A DNA stretch of 64,000 bases from Candidatus Brachythrix odensensis. GTDB taxonomy: Bacteria > Chloroflexota > Anaerolineae > J036 > Brachytrichaceae. The translations under genes were made by a program, and so were the position numbers. The stretch is taken from contig JADKDT010000008.1 in the NCBI GenBank assembly GCA_016714465.1, positions 167,997 through 231,996 on the forward strand, written 5' to 3'. Positions 22,778-32,378 of this stretch are shown piece after piece. The stretch's first letter is position 1. The number at the start of each line of letters is the position of its first letter. The notes beneath the pieces were generated by a model. The model made no database searches and was not told the origin of the DNA. It saw only the letters and a list, made by a program, of their open reading frames with translations.

Positions 22778-22799
22778 TTTGGGAATGGGCCAGGTTGCG

Positions 22800-25700
22800 C
22801 TATCTCAGGATCAGCGGCAACGAGAGCCTGCGATAGATGTCCTGCTCAACGTGCAGCTTGATGGTGATCGTCTGCGGGCTGTTCAGCGCCATCGGCGCTG
22901 TTACCGTGACTGTCCCGGTGTAGTCGCCCAACGGCAGGCCAAGGGCAAAGCCCGTGACCGTCAGCGGCGCGGGCGCCACGGAAATCGTGACCGGCAGCTT
23001 GATCCATGGATCGCTGGCCGTGGCTGTCCAGGTCAGCACGCCCATGCCCTGGTTGGTCACCCAGGTCGTTTTCGGATCCACCCCCGGCGACCAATTGTTG
23101 AAAGTGAAGCCCATTGAGTTCGAGCCCACATCCAGGACGGGCGTCGCTGACGGGAAGCTGAGCGGATCAAGCGGATCGCTGCCATAGGCAGCCTCAACAC
23201 CGTCCGAGAAGCCGTCCAGGTCCGTATCAACAACTTTCGGGTTGGTCGTCATGCCCAGCTCTTCGAGATTAGAGCGGCCATCGCCATCCGAATCTGCGAC
23301 GGCATCGGTCGGATCCAGCGGATTCAGGCCGTGTTTTTGCTCCCAGGCGTTGGGCAGGCCGTCCTTGTCGTAGTCGGCAATGACGGTCACCGACACGGTG
23401 CGCGTGCCGGTCAGACCGCCATCGCCGACCTTGAGCGTGATGGTGTGGGTGCCCGGGACGGCCAGGGTGACCGTCGCCACCTGGCCGCTGGCGGCGCTCA
23501 CACCATCGACCTGCCAGGCATACACAAACGAGGGCAGGTTGTAGCCGCCCGAACCCAGGCCGCCGCCGTTCAGCATCAGGGGCAGCCCTTCGCCCACCGT
23601 CGCGCCATCCGTTGGCGCCTCGATCAGCGCGACGGGCGCCTTCTTCTGCATTGTGAATTGGGCCGACACGGCGCTGGCCGTGTTAAAGCCGTCGCTGGCA
23701 CGCACCCGGATCCGGGCATTGGCGCTGGCGGCCAGCAGATTGGGCACAAACGAGGCCGAATTGCCAGTAACGTGCGGCATGACCAATTCCCACGTGACAC
23801 CCCCATCAGCCGAGTAGTCCAGCCCGAACTGGAGCGGATCGCCATCGAGGTCGCCTGACGTCCAGGTAACCGTCATCGGCAACACCGGGCTGATCACCGC
23901 GCCAGAGAGCACCGGCACGCTGACCGTGGGCGGGTTGGCGCTAGGCGCCGCCGACCAGATCGACGCGCCGTCGTGGAAGATGTCGACGCCGGTTGCACCA
24001 ACCAGGAATGGCACGCGCAAGTTGAACTTCGCCTCGAACCCGCCATCCGCATGCGCGGGCAGCTTTGCGGCGCGCGCCGCCGGCGCGTCATGGGCGATGA
24101 GGGCCGGCTCGGGCAGCGCGAAGACCTGATCGTGCAGGACGGCATTGCCGGCTCCAAATACCCGCAGGTGATATGTTCCATCGAAATCCTGAGGCGTCAC
24201 GCCGCCATCGTCGATACCCACATAGGACAACGACGGCGTTACCAGGCCACCCGCGCCGATCTTGCCCGACAAGCGCAGGGTCCGCGTGACGGTCGCGTCA
24301 GCCTCCTTTGACTGGACCGCTTTGGCGCCCTGCGCATCGACCTGGGCCCGAAGCGAAGCGGGCAGATACGACAGGCTGTAGCCCGGGCAGGCGGTCGAAT
24401 AATTGTCCGACCCAGCCCAGTAGAAACACATTTCGGCCAGAAGGTTCTTGTAATCTTCCAACTCCATGAATGTGTTGTAGTTGCGGCGCACGGGCGCATA
24501 TGAGATGACCGACTTCGCAGTGTCAGTCTGGTTTGCACCCGAGGCGACGGCGCAGGCGGTCGTCAGCATGATCTTCCACCCGGAAGCGTCGAGCCGGATG
24601 ACCCTGGAGTTTGGCGCGCTCTGGGCAGACAGGGCATCCGCGAACTCGCGGCTCATGCTGCAGTCATCGGCAAAGGTCAATCCCTCGCCCGCCCAACGAC
24701 CCTCATCGTATTTTGAGTGATGGTCGCCGCCCTCAATGGGCACGTTCTCATAGTTGGCCGCGTCAGAGTCGACGAAGCCCCAGGCGTGCATCAGTTCGTG
24801 GGCCATGTAGCGGCCGGAGACATTCCTGTCAGCGTCAATTGAGACCGTGTCCCAGCCGCTGCTACTCAATCCACCGGCGCTGAGGTTGCCCGTCAGGTTG
24901 GCGTCAAAGGCGGCGACGCCCCAGTCAAAGCCGTCTGGATCGAGATAGTCGTCAACCTCGTCGCGCGAGTCCTCGTCATTCTCGCCGATCGTGATCGAGA
25001 AGGGCGCGCTGAGATAGATAGGCGTTGTCGTCGCCCACCAGTAGCTGCCCCAGGTGACCCGGAAATCCTGCTGCGGATAGATCCGAGCCATGGAAGTGAA
25101 ACCCTCGTAGATGTTTTGATCGTGATTTGGATTGCCGGCAACGTCGCTCGGAAGGATGCTCACCACCCGCACGCGCCGGCGAACCGAGCGCGTATCGACG
25201 AAGTTGAAGGCCGAGGCCGGCATGACCGTCTGGGTGATTACGATTCCGTTGCGCTTCAGGGTCACCCGCGCCCCCATGAACGCAATCAGCGGCGACGAAT
25301 ACAGGTTGGGCGGAAAGAGATCCAGCGCGTCATCGGGATCGATGTTGGCCACCACATTGATGTGGGGGGTGATCCCGTCACCGCCCGTGTCACCGATTTT
25401 GAGCGCCACCTTGCCATCGGGGTTTTTGAACGTGCCGCCGGCCAGATACTGATCCCCGGCAAAGCGCCACTCGACATTGGCGTCGGTGATGGCGTCCTGG
25501 CAATCGCCAGTCGAGCGCGCGTCGATGGTGACGAGGGTGCGCTTGCCCCAGATCATCGGCGCGCCGGTGATCGCTTGCTGGGCCTTCATCTGCTTGATCG
25601 ACAAAACGGGCACGAAGAGGTTGGCAGTGCTCGTCGCGGCCTGCCCATTGGTCAAGCGCACCACGACTTTGCCCGCCGTGTCGCCCGGGCGCAGGAAGGT

Positions 25701-28409
25701 CCGCACCTGGGTCGGATCAGTGGCATCGGCGATGCGCTCGGCGCCCGAGCCGACCTTGATATAGGCCGCCCCGCTCCCGTCCATCAACCCGGTCCCATCA
25801 ACCGTGAGCAGACCACCGATCCCGACGCATGACGGCGAGAAGCCGGTGATCTTTGGTTTGACCTTGAATTCGGCGGCGCTCAAGGTGGAGCGCAGCCCAT
25901 TGGCTTCAACCTGCAGCTTGCCGGTGGACACGCCAACCGGGACTTTGACCGACATGGTGGTGTAGCCGACCGACTGGACCTCGGCCAACGGGGCCGGTTT
26001 TCCGGATGGCCCGTCGGCGCAGCAGAAGCGCGCCACGTTGAATTCGGGCCCGCGTGTGTCGTAACCAGAGCCGTTGATGACGACGACGTCGCCGGGCGCG
26101 CCTTGGGCTGGCGTGAAGCTGTTGATCGTCGGCACGATATTGCCGATGGGGCTGGTGATGATGCCGCGGGCGGCGATCGTCGCCGACACCGCGCTCGCGC
26201 CGCTGGAAGAAACCCACGCCCGGGCCGCGTCGGCGGCCAGGCCGTTCACCCGGTTGCTCTCGACCATTGTGCCGGGCGGGAAAAACTTCTGCCAGGCCCC
26301 GCCCTGGCGCATCGCCAGGCCCTGGGCGGTCGCCGCCCACACCCGGCCCTGCGGATCGATCGATACGTGGGTGACTTTGTTCCCGGGCAGCGTGCCAGTC
26401 ACCGCGGTATATGTCGTCCAGGTCAGGCTGATCGGGTCTCGGACGGCCAGGCCGCCATCGGTGCCCACCCACACCCCGCCGGCGGGATGGGCGGCGATGG
26501 CGTTGACGCTGTTGGAAGGCAACCCCGTTCCGACGGTATAGCTCACCCAACCATTGCCCTGGGAGACCAGGTCAAAGACGTTCAGTCCGACCGGCGTGCC
26601 GATCCACAGCCGGTCAGCGGCATCCACCGCCAGGGATGTGATCGTGTCGGTCAACAACGGCGAGGTCTGGCTGGTGAAGGTCAGCCAATAGCCGGCCTCC
26701 GCCCGCATCGCAAGACCGTTCGGCGTGCCCACCCACATCCGCCCAAGGCTGTCCGACGCAAGGGCGCGCACACTGTTCGATGGCAAGCCCGAGGCCGTTG
26801 AATACACCGTGGTGCCACCGGGCGCCCAGGCGGCCACGCCATTGGCAACAGTGCCCAACCATAGGGCGCCGTCGCTGCCGCGCTTGATGTCAACAATGCC
26901 AGACGAGACGCCTGGCACACTTGAAGTCAGCCAGACATTGCTGTCGATCCAGCCAATCGCGTTGCCCAGGCCGGCCCAGGTTCGGGTCAGTTCGTTGTAC
27001 AACGGCCCGGGCTGCTGGCTGGCCGATGAAAACTGGAAGCGCCGCCAGTTGGGCGAGTAGATTGAAAACGCGCTCGAGTTTACGTGGCCAAACCAGACCG
27101 ATTCACCCACCGCCAGGACCGTGCCCACCCGGTCGGTTTTGAGCGGCGACGAGGGCTGGGTGAACATCTTCCAGGTCCCGTTGTCCCACACCGCCGCGCC
27201 GCCCGGGACGCCATCAAAGCCAATCCAGATCCGCCCGGCGAAGTCCTCGCTCAGGTCGGTGGCATTGTTGGACGGCAGGCCAGGAGAACTGCCGTCGTAG
27301 AGGTCCCAACCTTATGTCAAGAAACCAGTAATGTGATAGCGGCAAACTCCGGATGGGACCCAGGTCTGGGGAAGACTTCGCCCAAGGGTGGGCAAATCCT
27401 CTTGTTGGCTTGCCCAGAGCTCGCCCTGCGAGGTGGAGAGCAGGCGAGTCGCCCGGTGCAGCCCACTCAAACAATCCGTCGAGCCGGGCGCATCCACGAA
27501 TGTTGATGCGCCGTCCCAGCGCGTCAGCGCCGAGTCGTTGGCAAAGAATGTGTATTTGGTCCCGGTCCACGTCGACCACTCGGCGACGTCATAGATGATA
27601 TTGCTTGGCAGCCCATCCGCCGTGTTAATGATGTTCCAGCTTGGCGTGGGCCGGGTCGGGGTGTATCTGGCCGCCCCACCGTCAGTGGCGATCCAGATGT
27701 AGTCCAGGCCCGCCGGATTGGCAATCGGGGTGAAGCGATTGATGTAGTTGTGGGGCAGCGACGAGTTCGATTTGGTCAGACGGTCCCAGCTCCCGGTTGA
27801 CAAGTTGTACAGCCCGATCCCAAGGTTGGTCCCAACCCACACGTCGCCGTCGAAAATCGCCAGGGCCCTGACCGAGTTGCTGGGCAGGCCCAGCGTGGAG
27901 GACAGAATCGTCGTCCAGGTGAAGATCCCGTTCAAGTCCGGGCCCCACACCCGCAGGCCGTTGCTCCCCGAGCCGGCGAAAATCCGGCCATCCGGGGCGT
28001 AGGCGATCGCGTTGATCCCGGTGGTGCTCGACACAATCGTGTTTGTGCGCCATGTCCCGGTCAGGGGCGGCTCAGCGCCCATCGGCGCTAAGGAAGCCGG
28101 GGCCGCACGGGCGGGCAGCAGCATCCGGCCCAGTTCAGTGCCGTAGCGGGTCGCCCAACCGGGCGACTTTGGGTCAACAACCAGCCCTTTTTCCAGATCG
28201 GGCTCCTTGTCCAACATCGCGTCCTGCAGTTCGGAGGCCGGATCCGTCGGATCCGACGGATCCGGCACATCCGCTTGAATGATCGATACCGGTGCGGGCG
28301 CGCTCTCGGGCGCTGCTGCGGCGGCGACCGCGCTGCGCGGGGCGCCAAACGTGCTGGCGCTGAGACACACACCGAGAAAAACAGAAAGAGCGCGATAAAG
28401 CGAAGTCAT
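22800..28409 (-). CDS. Giant secreted metalloprotease-like multidomain protein with in-frame stop
   Basis: One reading frame of about 1870 codons is broken only by a TAA at 27312-27314. It begins with a signal peptide (MTSLYRALSVFLGVCLSAS). Next come many two-component-regulator-propeller repeats (GLPSNSVRALAIFDGDVWVG, SNSVNAIAAHPAGGVWVGTD), two IPT/TIG domains (INSFTPAQGAPGDVVVINGS and ITGFSPSCVGIGG), then a peptidase-like domain with YMAHELMHAWGFVDSD, an HExxHxxGxxD metzincin-type zinc motif. The C-terminal part has a PKD-like domain, calcium-binding thrombospondin-3-like repeats (DYDKDGLPNAWE, DSDGDGRSNLEE, DTDLDGFSDGVE), a BACON-like domain and the end LSLPLILR. The stop may be an error or a real nonsense mutation. 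The protein is extracellular; its substrate is unknown. Confidence 0.8.
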
Positions 28410-28539
28410 TGACACTTTTTTTGGTCTCCAGGTCACGACCGGTGCGCTAACGCCGGCAGTGACAACATGTAACAGACGAAGGAACGTGATTTAAGCGGAG
28501 ACGTCATCTTGCGGTCTCTCAGTTTGGGCGCGGCATCTC

Positions 28540-29169
28540 TCACGCCCGCCGCGCGGCCGCATCGCCACCGAGCACGGCCCGAGCACGCTGGACATCGTCA
28601 AGTGTATCCGCCGAGTAGATCCAGCGCGGGTCGTAGCTCTGAATCAGGGCCGGCGGGTCTTCGAGCAGGATGCGTTGGAGGGAACGAACGCCGCGCCCAA
28701 AATGCACGGCGAGGTGCTCCAGGAAACGCGGCTCATAAATCGTCACCAGCGGTTCGGGCCGATCGTTCTCGGGGTTGAGGAACGCCGTCGCCGGCCGGGT
28801 TGGATCACGGGCCGCCACGAGCGCCTGCAACGCTTCCGGCCCAAAGAAGGGCAAGTCGCACGAAACCAGCAGCACGGCAATGCCGGGATGGGCATCCCGA
28901 AAACTCATGACGGCGCCAATCGGACCATTCCCCGCGTACTCGGGTTGGTCAACCAGGTATTCGAATCGCTCGGGCTCGGGCCTGGGCTGAACGGCATTCA
29001 CCGACAGAAAGACCCGGGCGCAGACGGAGCGCAACAGCGCATACAGCACCTGGCGATGAGCCGCACCGCGATACTCGATCAATCCCTTGTCACGGCCCAT
29101 GCGGCGGCTTTCGCCACCCGCGAGAACAAGGCCGTACGGGCCTGGCAACGCTGACATCTCCTCAGTCAT
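28540..29169 (-). CDS. mobA: Molybdenum cofactor guanylyltransferase (MobA)
   Basis: A 209-residue nucleotidyltransferase that attaches GMP to molybdopterin to make the guanine dinucleotide cofactor. The N-terminal signature is LVLAGGESRRMGRDKGLIEY, with the GTP-binding loop and the Lys of the family. The metal-binding block is VLLVSCDLPFFGPEALQ, and the C-terminal part has PLVTIYEPRFLEHL. The length is typical (about 195-210). It is a single gene between the giant secreted protein and the divergent CYTH-CHAD gene. The tungstate transporter at 41-43 kb suggests the cofactor may carry tungsten as well as molybdenum. Confidence 0.88.
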   Translation of the reverse strand: MTEEMSALPGPYGLVLAGGESRRMGRDKGLIEYRGAAHRQVLYALLRSVCARVFLSVNAVQPRPEPERFEYLVDQPEYAGNGPIGAVMSFRDAHPGIAVLLVSCDLPFFGPEALQALVAARDPTRPATAFLNPENDRPEPLVTIYEPRFLEHLAVHFGRGVRSLQRILLEDPPALIQSYDPRWIYSADTLDDVQRARAVLGGDAAARRA

Positions 29170-29220
29170 GGGAAAAGATTGTAGTCAAAACCGGCAATTT
29201 CGTGCTCTATAGTTGGGAGC

Positions 29221-30831
29221 ATGTCCGGCACCCCCGAAATCGAATGGCAGTTTGATGTGACGGACTTCGATCCGATCCAGGCCTGGCTTAATACCCAGGC
29301 GCAACGCTATGGCTTGACTCTCCAGGCGCAGGGAACCGCTGGCCAGGTCGATGTCTACTTCGACACGGCCGATTGGCGCTTCCATCGGGCCAGCACCGCG
29401 CTGCGCGTGCGCCGGCGGGGCGCGGCCGCCGAGGCGACCCTCAAGACGTTTGGCCTGGTCGCGGGTGGCGCGCGGCACCGCCACGAAATCAGCGAGGTCA
29501 TTCGCGCCCCAGCCCGCGCCACGGCCGCAGTGGTGGCCAGCCGACTTTCGGCTCTGCCCGGCCCCGTAGGCGAACGCGTCCGGGCCGTCGCCCATGACCT
29601 GCCGCTGGCGCGGCTGTTTGAGGCCCGGGTCGAGCGACGGGTTTTGCTGGCAACGTCGGCAGACGCCGACTTTTGTGAAATTGCGTTTGACGCGGTTCAG
29701 GTCATCGGGGACCCGAAGCGAGCGCCCCTGGTCCTGCTCCGGCTCGAGGTTGAGGCCAAAACGCCTGATGTGAGCGGGCTCGAATCCTTTGTCGCGGCGC
29801 TCCGCGACGAATGTGGTCTGGCGCCCGCGAATGCGTCCAAGTTCGAACTGGGCCTGAAGATGGGCGGCCTGCATCCGGGCTATGCGCCCTATCTCGGCGC
29901 TCCGGCGACCGAAGCCGAACTGGTCGCGCTGGTCGGCCCGGCGGCATCGATCGGCCTGTTGGCCTACACCGTCATGCGCGAGCGGTTCGGGCAGTTCATC
30001 GCCAACGAGCCGGGCGCGCGGATGGGCGACGATGTCGAATTCGTTCACGATATGCGGGTGGCGACCCGCCGCCTGCGCGCGGCGATGGGGCTGTTTGAGC
30101 CGTTCCTGCCCCATCGGGCGCTGGCCCTGCGCGAAGAGCTGCGCTGGATCGCCGGCGCGCTTGGGGCCGTGCGCGACCTCGATGTCCAGATAGAGCACCT
30201 CACCCACGCGATGCCGGCGCCAGAAGGACAGCCGGTTCAGGCCCTGGCATATCACGGCATCCTGAACATGCTGCGCGATCAGCGCTCCGCAGCCCGGCAG
30301 TTGATGCTGGGCGAGCTGAATTCCGGGCGTTACGCGAGGCTCGTGGGCGGATTTGAAGAATTGCTGCGGGCCGGGCCGCACAAGGCGGCGGCCACTGCCC
30401 GGCCAGCCCGGAAGGTCCTGCCTGATCTGATCCTGGAGCGCTATCGCAAGGTCCGCAAGGCCGGTGACGAGCTGGGCGAGGACTCCCCGCCCTCGTCCTA
30501 TCACGCGTTGCGCATCAGAGTAAAGAGACTACGTTATGCGCTCGAATTCAGCCACCCAGTGTTTGGGGCGGCCGTGGATGTGTATCTGCCGAACGTACTC
30601 GCCCTGCAGGACATTTTGGGCGGTTATCAGGACGCCGAAGTCGCCATCGCCCACATGCGCGCGCTCAGCATTTCAAACGAGGCCTTCATTTCGCCCCAGA
30701 TGGTGTTTGCGCTCGGCGAAATGTCCCAGCAGCGGGCGCAGCAGGCAGAATCCCTGCGGGCGCAATTCCCTGACGCGTGGTCCAGGATCACCGGCAAGGA
30801 GTGGAAGCGGATGCGGGCCGGGTTGGCCTGA
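29221..30831 (+). CDS. CYTH-CHAD domain protein
   Basis: A 536-residue two-domain protein. Residues 1-215 form a CYTH tunnel domain (EIEWQFDVTDFDPIQAWL; DVYFDTADWRFHRASTALRV; EATLKTFGL); the ExExK entry motif is degenerate (EIEWQ), so triphosphatase activity is uncertain. Residues 240-536 form a CHAD domain with its conserved histidine/basic helices: EFVHDMRVATRRLRAAMGLF and YHALRIRVKRLRYALEF. CHAD domains bind polyphosphate, and CYTH domains act on triphosphates or inorganic polyphosphate chains. The start at 29221 lies 51 bases from the divergent mobA start, so the two promoters share this gap. An intrinsic terminator follows at 30905. Confidence 0.9.
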   Translation: MSGTPEIEWQFDVTDFDPIQAWLNTQAQRYGLTLQAQGTAGQVDVYFDTADWRFHRASTALRVRRRGAAAEATLKTFGLVAGGARHRHEISEVIRAPARATAAVVASRLSALPGPVGERVRAVAHDLPLARLFEARVERRVLLATSADADFCEIAFDAVQVIGDPKRAPLVLLRLEVEAKTPDVSGLESFVAALRDECGLAPANASKFELGLKMGGLHPGYAPYLGAPATEAELVALVGPAASIGLLAYTVMRERFGQFIANEPGARMGDDVEFVHDMRVATRRLRAAMGLFEPFLPHRALALREELRWIAGALGAVRDLDVQIEHLTHAMPAPEGQPVQALAYHGILNMLRDQRSAARQLMLGELNSGRYARLVGGFEELLRAGPHKAAATARPARKVLPDLILERYRKVRKAGDELGEDSPPSSYHALRIRVKRLRYALEFSHPVFGAAVDVYLPNVLALQDILGGYQDAEVAIAHMRALSISNEAFISPQMVFALGEMSQQRAQQAESLRAQFPDAWSRITGKEWKRMRAGLA

Positions 30832-30904
30832 AATTCTTCCTGTTTGAGGCGCTTAGGCGGGCCTCAGGATTGAGGGTCCTTCAGGCGACGGCGTGGCACA
30901 ATGC

Positions 30905-30933
30905 AAAACCCAGACCTGTTGGCTTGGGTTTTT
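30905..30933 (+). terminator. Intrinsic terminator after CYTH-CHAD
   Basis: Stem AAAACCCA/TGGGTTTT with extra CC/GG pairing inside, followed by a run of five T including the stem end. It lies 74 bases past the stop and 30 bases before the next start. Confidence 0.65.
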
Positions 30934-30961
30934 GGCCGCGCATGGCCACCAAGCGGACCCC

Positions 30962-31996
30962 ATGAATCCAGGATCTATCGCCCTCATCAGTTCCGGCGAG
31001 ACAACCGCCAGCGGCGGGCTTGTTTTCGATGCGCTCGCGCGGGGCAGACCGTCACCGCTGCGAATCGTCATGCTCGAGACCCCCGCCGGTTTTGAACCGA
31101 ACTCCGACCGGGTTCTTGGAAAGGTTGCCACTTACCTCGGGCAGCGCCTGCAGAACTACAAACCGATCATCAGGCCCATTCATGCGCGGCGGCGTGATGG
31201 CGCAGACGGTACCGATGATCCGGCGGCGTCTGCAGCGATGTTTGAGGCCGATCTGGTCTACCTCGGAGCCGGCAGTCCGAGTTATGCCGTGCGCCATCTG
31301 GCGGACTCCTGGCTGTGGTCGGCGGTCCTGGCCAGGCAGGCTCTCGGGACAGGCGTCGCCCTGGCCAGCGCCGCGGCCGTCGCGTCCGGCGCGTTTGCCC
31401 TTCCGGTCTACGAGATCTATAAAGCCGGCCATGATCTGCACTGGTTGCCTGGGCTGGACGTCTTTGGCGCTTACGGCCTGCGCCTCGCCGTGTTGCCGCA
31501 CTGGAACAACACCGATGGCGGTGAGGATCTGGACACCAGCCGCTGTTTCATGGGCCAGGATCGCTTTGAGCGGCTGCGCGCGATGTTGCCCGCGGATCTG
31601 AACGTCCTTGGCATTGACGAGCGGACGGGTCTGACCCTGGATCCGTGCAGCGGTGAAATCCGGGTTCTTGGTTTGGGCGCCGTGACCGTCTTGAACGCAG
31701 CCGGCGAGACGCGGCATTCCGCCGGCACTACCTTTCACGCCAGCGTCCTTGGCCCATTTCGCCCGGCCGGTTTGGACCACATCCGTCCCGACGTTTTGGC
31801 GGAGGCCCTGGCCGCGACCGAATCGCCGGCTCCAAGCGCAGAACCCCCGGATGAGGTCCTTGCGCTGCTGGATGCTCGCGCCACGGCGCGGGCCACCCGC
31901 GACTGGAAGCGCTCTGATGCGCTGCGTCTCGAGATTGACGGCCTGGGCTGGCGAATCGAAGACGGGGCTTGTGGTCAACGCGCCCTGCCCCGCTGA
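30962..31996 (+). CDS. S51/DJ-1-like domain fused to a CysS-type C-terminal tail
   Basis: About 344 residues. The start at 30962 (MNPGSIALISSGETTASGG) is preferred over an upstream in-frame ATG. The main domain (1-285) has the class I glutamine-amidotransferase-like fold of peptidase S51/cyanophycinase relatives (ADLVYLGAGSPSYAVRHLAD; then GVALASAAAVASGAFALPVY), but the usual GxSAG(A/S) nucleophile elbow is altered to ASAAAV, so hydrolase activity is doubtful. After a short linker, the last 40 residues (LLDARATARATRDWKRSDAL, ending GWRIEDG) match the C-terminal helical unit of cysteinyl-tRNA synthetase, also found in YqeB-like proteins. The CysS catalytic core is absent. The function is unknown. 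Confidence 0.75.
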   Translation: MNPGSIALISSGETTASGGLVFDALARGRPSPLRIVMLETPAGFEPNSDRVLGKVATYLGQRLQNYKPIIRPIHARRRDGADGTDDPAASAAMFEADLVYLGAGSPSYAVRHLADSWLWSAVLARQALGTGVALASAAAVASGAFALPVYEIYKAGHDLHWLPGLDVFGAYGLRLAVLPHWNNTDGGEDLDTSRCFMGQDRFERLRAMLPADLNVLGIDERTGLTLDPCSGEIRVLGLGAVTVLNAAGETRHSAGTTFHASVLGPFRPAGLDHIRPDVLAEALAATESPAPSAEPPDEVLALLDARATARATRDWKRSDALRLEIDGLGWRIEDGACGQRALPR

Positions 31997-32054
31997 GTGG
32001 GAAAAGAGGCGACAGGACACGCCGCGGATGACACTTGCGCGTCCGAAGAAGCGG

Positions 32055-32303
32055 TCATGGCTGACCTTCAGCCGTTGGGATCGTTGCCACGGGCCGGGGC
32101 GGCCGGGCCGGCGGCAAAGCGCTTAGCAGGGCGGCGGTGATGGCCGTAATTTCGGCCACCGCCTGCTCAAAGGCGGCCGCGTTGGCCTGCGAGGGCGTTC
32201 GAAAACCGCTGACCTTGCGCACGTATTGCAGGGCGGCCGCCCGCGTCTCGGCCGGAGTCGCGGTTTCGCCATGGACGCGCAGGGTCTTGATGCTTCGGCA
32301 CAT
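32055..32303 (-). CDS. DUF2277 family protein
   Basis: A small 82-residue protein beginning MCRSIKTLRVHGETATPAE, then AAALQYVRKVSGFRTPSQAN and a helix FEQAVAEITAITAALLSAL. This start and the FR.PS.AN block are the signature of DUF2277, a widespread uncharacterised family. The C-terminus is Pro/Arg-rich. It converges with the S51-like gene (59 bases between stops) and lies downstream of the membrane hydrolase gene, from which a palindrome separates it. Confidence 0.85.
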   Translation of the reverse strand: MCRSIKTLRVHGETATPAETRAAALQYVRKVSGFRTPSQANAAAFEQAVAEITAITAALLSALPPARPPRPVATIPTAEGQP

Positions 32304-32330
32304 GCTATTCGCTCCGGAAACCGATCCGTG

Positions 32331-32371
32331 TGACGCGTCATCCCCTGGCGGAGCCAGGGGATGACGCGTCA
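32331..32371. repeat. Palindrome after the membrane hydrolase
   Basis: Arms TGACGCGTCATCCCCTGGC and complement around GGA, with a GCGGAGC tip (a variant of GCGAAGC). It lies 8 bases past the hydrolase stop and 27 bases before the DUF2277 start. Confidence 0.85.
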
Positions 32372-32378
32372 GAAAACA

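Noticed and set aside
27300..27330. Stop-codon readthrough or selenocysteine/pyrrolysine recoding at the TAA in the giant protein
   Set aside because: TAA is not used for Sec or Pyl, and no structured element follows.
28930..28990. GGTTGGTCAACC..GGTATTCGAATC as a tRNA-like T-arm
   Set aside because: It lies inside mobA coding sequence and no acceptor or anticodon stem can be drawn around it.
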